DNA of 64,000 nucleotides, taken from positions 1-64,000 of the forward strand of contig JAFZPM010000032.1 of NCBI GenBank assembly GCA_017550335.1, given 5' to 3'. Position 1 is the first letter of the stretch. Each line of letters starts with the position of its first letter. The DNA is from Paludibacteraceae bacterium (lineage in GTDB: Bacteria > Bacteroidota > Bacteroidia > Bacteroidales > Paludibacteraceae). This document shows positions 62,966 to 64,000 of this stretch, one piece after another. Below the pieces are notes generated by a model. It saw only the letters and a list, made by a program, of their open reading frames with translations, was not told where the DNA came from and ran no database searches. The translations under genes and the position numbers were made by a program.

Positions 62966-64000
62966 TTATCCCTGTTGCTTAAGATCTTCGATGAACCGAT
63001 CGATACGCTGCATCTCCTTCGGAATATCAATGCGTTGTGGACAATGCGAGAGGCAATGGTTGCAACCGATACAATGGTCTGCCTGTCTGACACGAGGGAC
63101 AGCACGGTCATAACCGATCAGCTTACGTCTGCGGGCCTTGCGAAATTCGCTTTCCATATCCCCCACCTGCTCCATGTCCATCTCTTCCGACAACCAATTG
63201 TTGTAGTACGTGAAGATCACCGGTATGTTCAAGCCATACGGGCAAGGCATGCAGTAGTTGCAGGCGGTGCAAGGGACAGTCTTCATCGTGCTGAGTTTAT
63301 CGGCCAAGCGCATCAGCATAGCATCCTCCTCCGGCGTGATCGGACGCAACGGAGAGTAGGTGGCGCAATTCTCCTGGAGATGTTCCATGTAGGTCATGCC
63401 GCTGAGCACGGTGAGCACGCCCTTCGGAGTGCCCGCATAGCGGAAGGCCCATTCAGCAGGGGTAGCATCGATGTCCATCTGTTTCATCTCACGCAGTATG
63501 CTAGCGGGTTGTTTCGCCAAACGTCCACCGAGCAATGGCTCCATGATGGTAGCGGGGATGCCTCGCTTCTCCAATTCAGCGTAGAGGTAGGAAGCGTCCG
63601 TGTTGCGCGGATTCGTCTCGTCCGCATAGTTCCAATCGAGATAGTTGAGCTCAATCAAGACAAAGTCCCAATGGTACTTGCCCTCATCGTGCCAACGCAA
63701 CAGCATGTCAAACACATGGATGTCCCCATGGTAAGAGAACCCGAGATTGCGGATCGTCCCCTTCTTTTTCTGGCCCACCAACCAATCGAGCAAGCCATTG
63801 TCCACATAGCGGGCGAAGAAGGCACCCATGCCATCCTTGTCGCCACCAGGCATTCCCGCACCGTGCAGCAAGAGATAGTCCAGGTATTCGGTCTTCAGGT
63901 TCTGCAACGAACGGGAGAACATTGCCTTGGACTCCTCCAACGACCATGTCTCAGGGGCGAAATTACTAAGCTTAGTAGAGATGAAATAGCTGTTCCTCGG
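62966..64000 (-). CDS. Aldo/keto reductase with C-terminal 4Fe-4S domain, partial
   Basis: The frame is open to the window edge (345 residues visible; the N-terminus with the first TIM-barrel strands lies outside). The AKR part shows LDYLLLHGAG, NLGFSYHGDIHVFDMLL and IMEPLLGGRLAK. The last 90 residues carry two cluster motifs, CTACNYCMPCPYGLNIP and CIGCNHCLSHCPQRIDIP, typical of the iron-sulfur-bearing AKR subgroup of anaerobes. It is probably a ferredoxin-linked oxidoreductase of unknown substrate. Confidence 0.9.
   Translation of the reverse strand, partial: PRNSYFISTKLSNFAPETWSLEESKAMFSRSLQNLKTEYLDYLLLHGAGMPGGDKDGMGAFFARYVDNGLLDWLVGQKKKGTIRNLGFSYHGDIHVFDMLLRWHDEGKYHWDFVLIELNYLDWNYADETNPRNTDASYLYAELEKRGIPATIMEPLLGGRLAKQPASILREMKQMDIDATPAEWAFRYAGTPKGVLTVLSGMTYMEHLQENCATYSPLRPITPEEDAMLMRLADKLSTMKTVPCTACNYCMPCPYGLNIPVIFTYYNNWLSEEMDMEQVGDMESEFRKARRRKLIGYDRAVPRVRQADHCIGCNHCLSHCPQRIDIPKEMQRIDRFIEDLKQQG

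Overview
The window reads as a chromosomal segment of a member of the Bacteroidales, most likely Prevotella-like or a close relative, with a base composition near half G+C by eye. Four things point there: most transcription units are preceded by the Bacteroidetes -7 box TAnnTTTG rather than a sigma70 -10/-35 pair; tig-clpP-clpX-recQ appear in the order typical of the phylum; seven secreted proteins end in what look like type IX secretion (T9SS) sorting domains; and type III glutamine synthetase, LL-diaminopimelate aminotransferase and an A-type flavoprotein are present. I saw no rRNA or tRNA gene, no transposase, no phage genes and no CRISPR array. All identifications are by reading; no database search was run.

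Layout. 0-2.2 kb (minus): two tandem TerB-type membrane proteins, one carrying a J domain and the other cut by the window edge, and an exported alpha/beta hydrolase whose nucleophile is changed to Asp. 2.3-12.4 kb (plus): housekeeping genes pheT, tig, clpP, clpX and recQ, a flavo-diiron protein and a small protein. 12.4-14.6 kb (minus): a large AT-rich secreted repeat protein. 14.9-20.9 kb (minus): a seven-gene thiamine operon, thiS-thiE-thiG-thiC-thiH-thiF-thiE2, under a TPP riboswitch. 21.0-23.7 kb (plus): two tandem copies of an unnamed two-gene module, a Cys-rich membrane protein plus a small outer-membrane barrel. 23.8-33.9 kb (minus): a YegP-type protein and a three-gene glycan-degradation operon (GH141-like, GH2, GH95) in which every product has a signal peptide and a sorting domain. 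33.7-35.8 kb (minus): a lipoprotein, a possible 49-residue CxxC protein and a DNA alkyl-guanine repair enzyme.

36.1-44.5 kb (plus) is a surface-protein island: a 552-residue BspA-like repeat protein and a 2013-residue protein with two such blocks followed by 19 alternating 50-residue units. A small membrane-protein gene broken by a one-base frameshift lies between them. 44.8-49.1 kb (minus): an AraC-type regulator upstream of an exported flavodoxin, a lipoprotein hydrolase, an acetyltransferase, a lipoprotein flavodoxin and a 57-residue winged-helix protein. 49.3-51.5 kb (plus): an unrecognised 486-residue protein translationally coupled to a short radical SAM enzyme. 51.5-55.3 kb (minus): prfC-thioesterase-trmD, then dinD with a broken partial copy of itself beside it. 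55.4-61.6 kb (plus): a peroxiredoxin coupled to a membrane protein, then dapF-dapL-glnN. 61.8-64.0 kb (minus): tatA-tatC and the 3' part of an aldo/keto reductase with ferredoxin-like clusters.

The best candidates for undescribed biology are the duplicated Cys-rich/barrel module (21.0-23.7 kb), the coupled radical SAM pair (49.3-51.5 kb), the exported-flavodoxin cluster (45.0-49.1 kb), and the dinD locus with its 28-bp palindrome, partial copy and possible operator.
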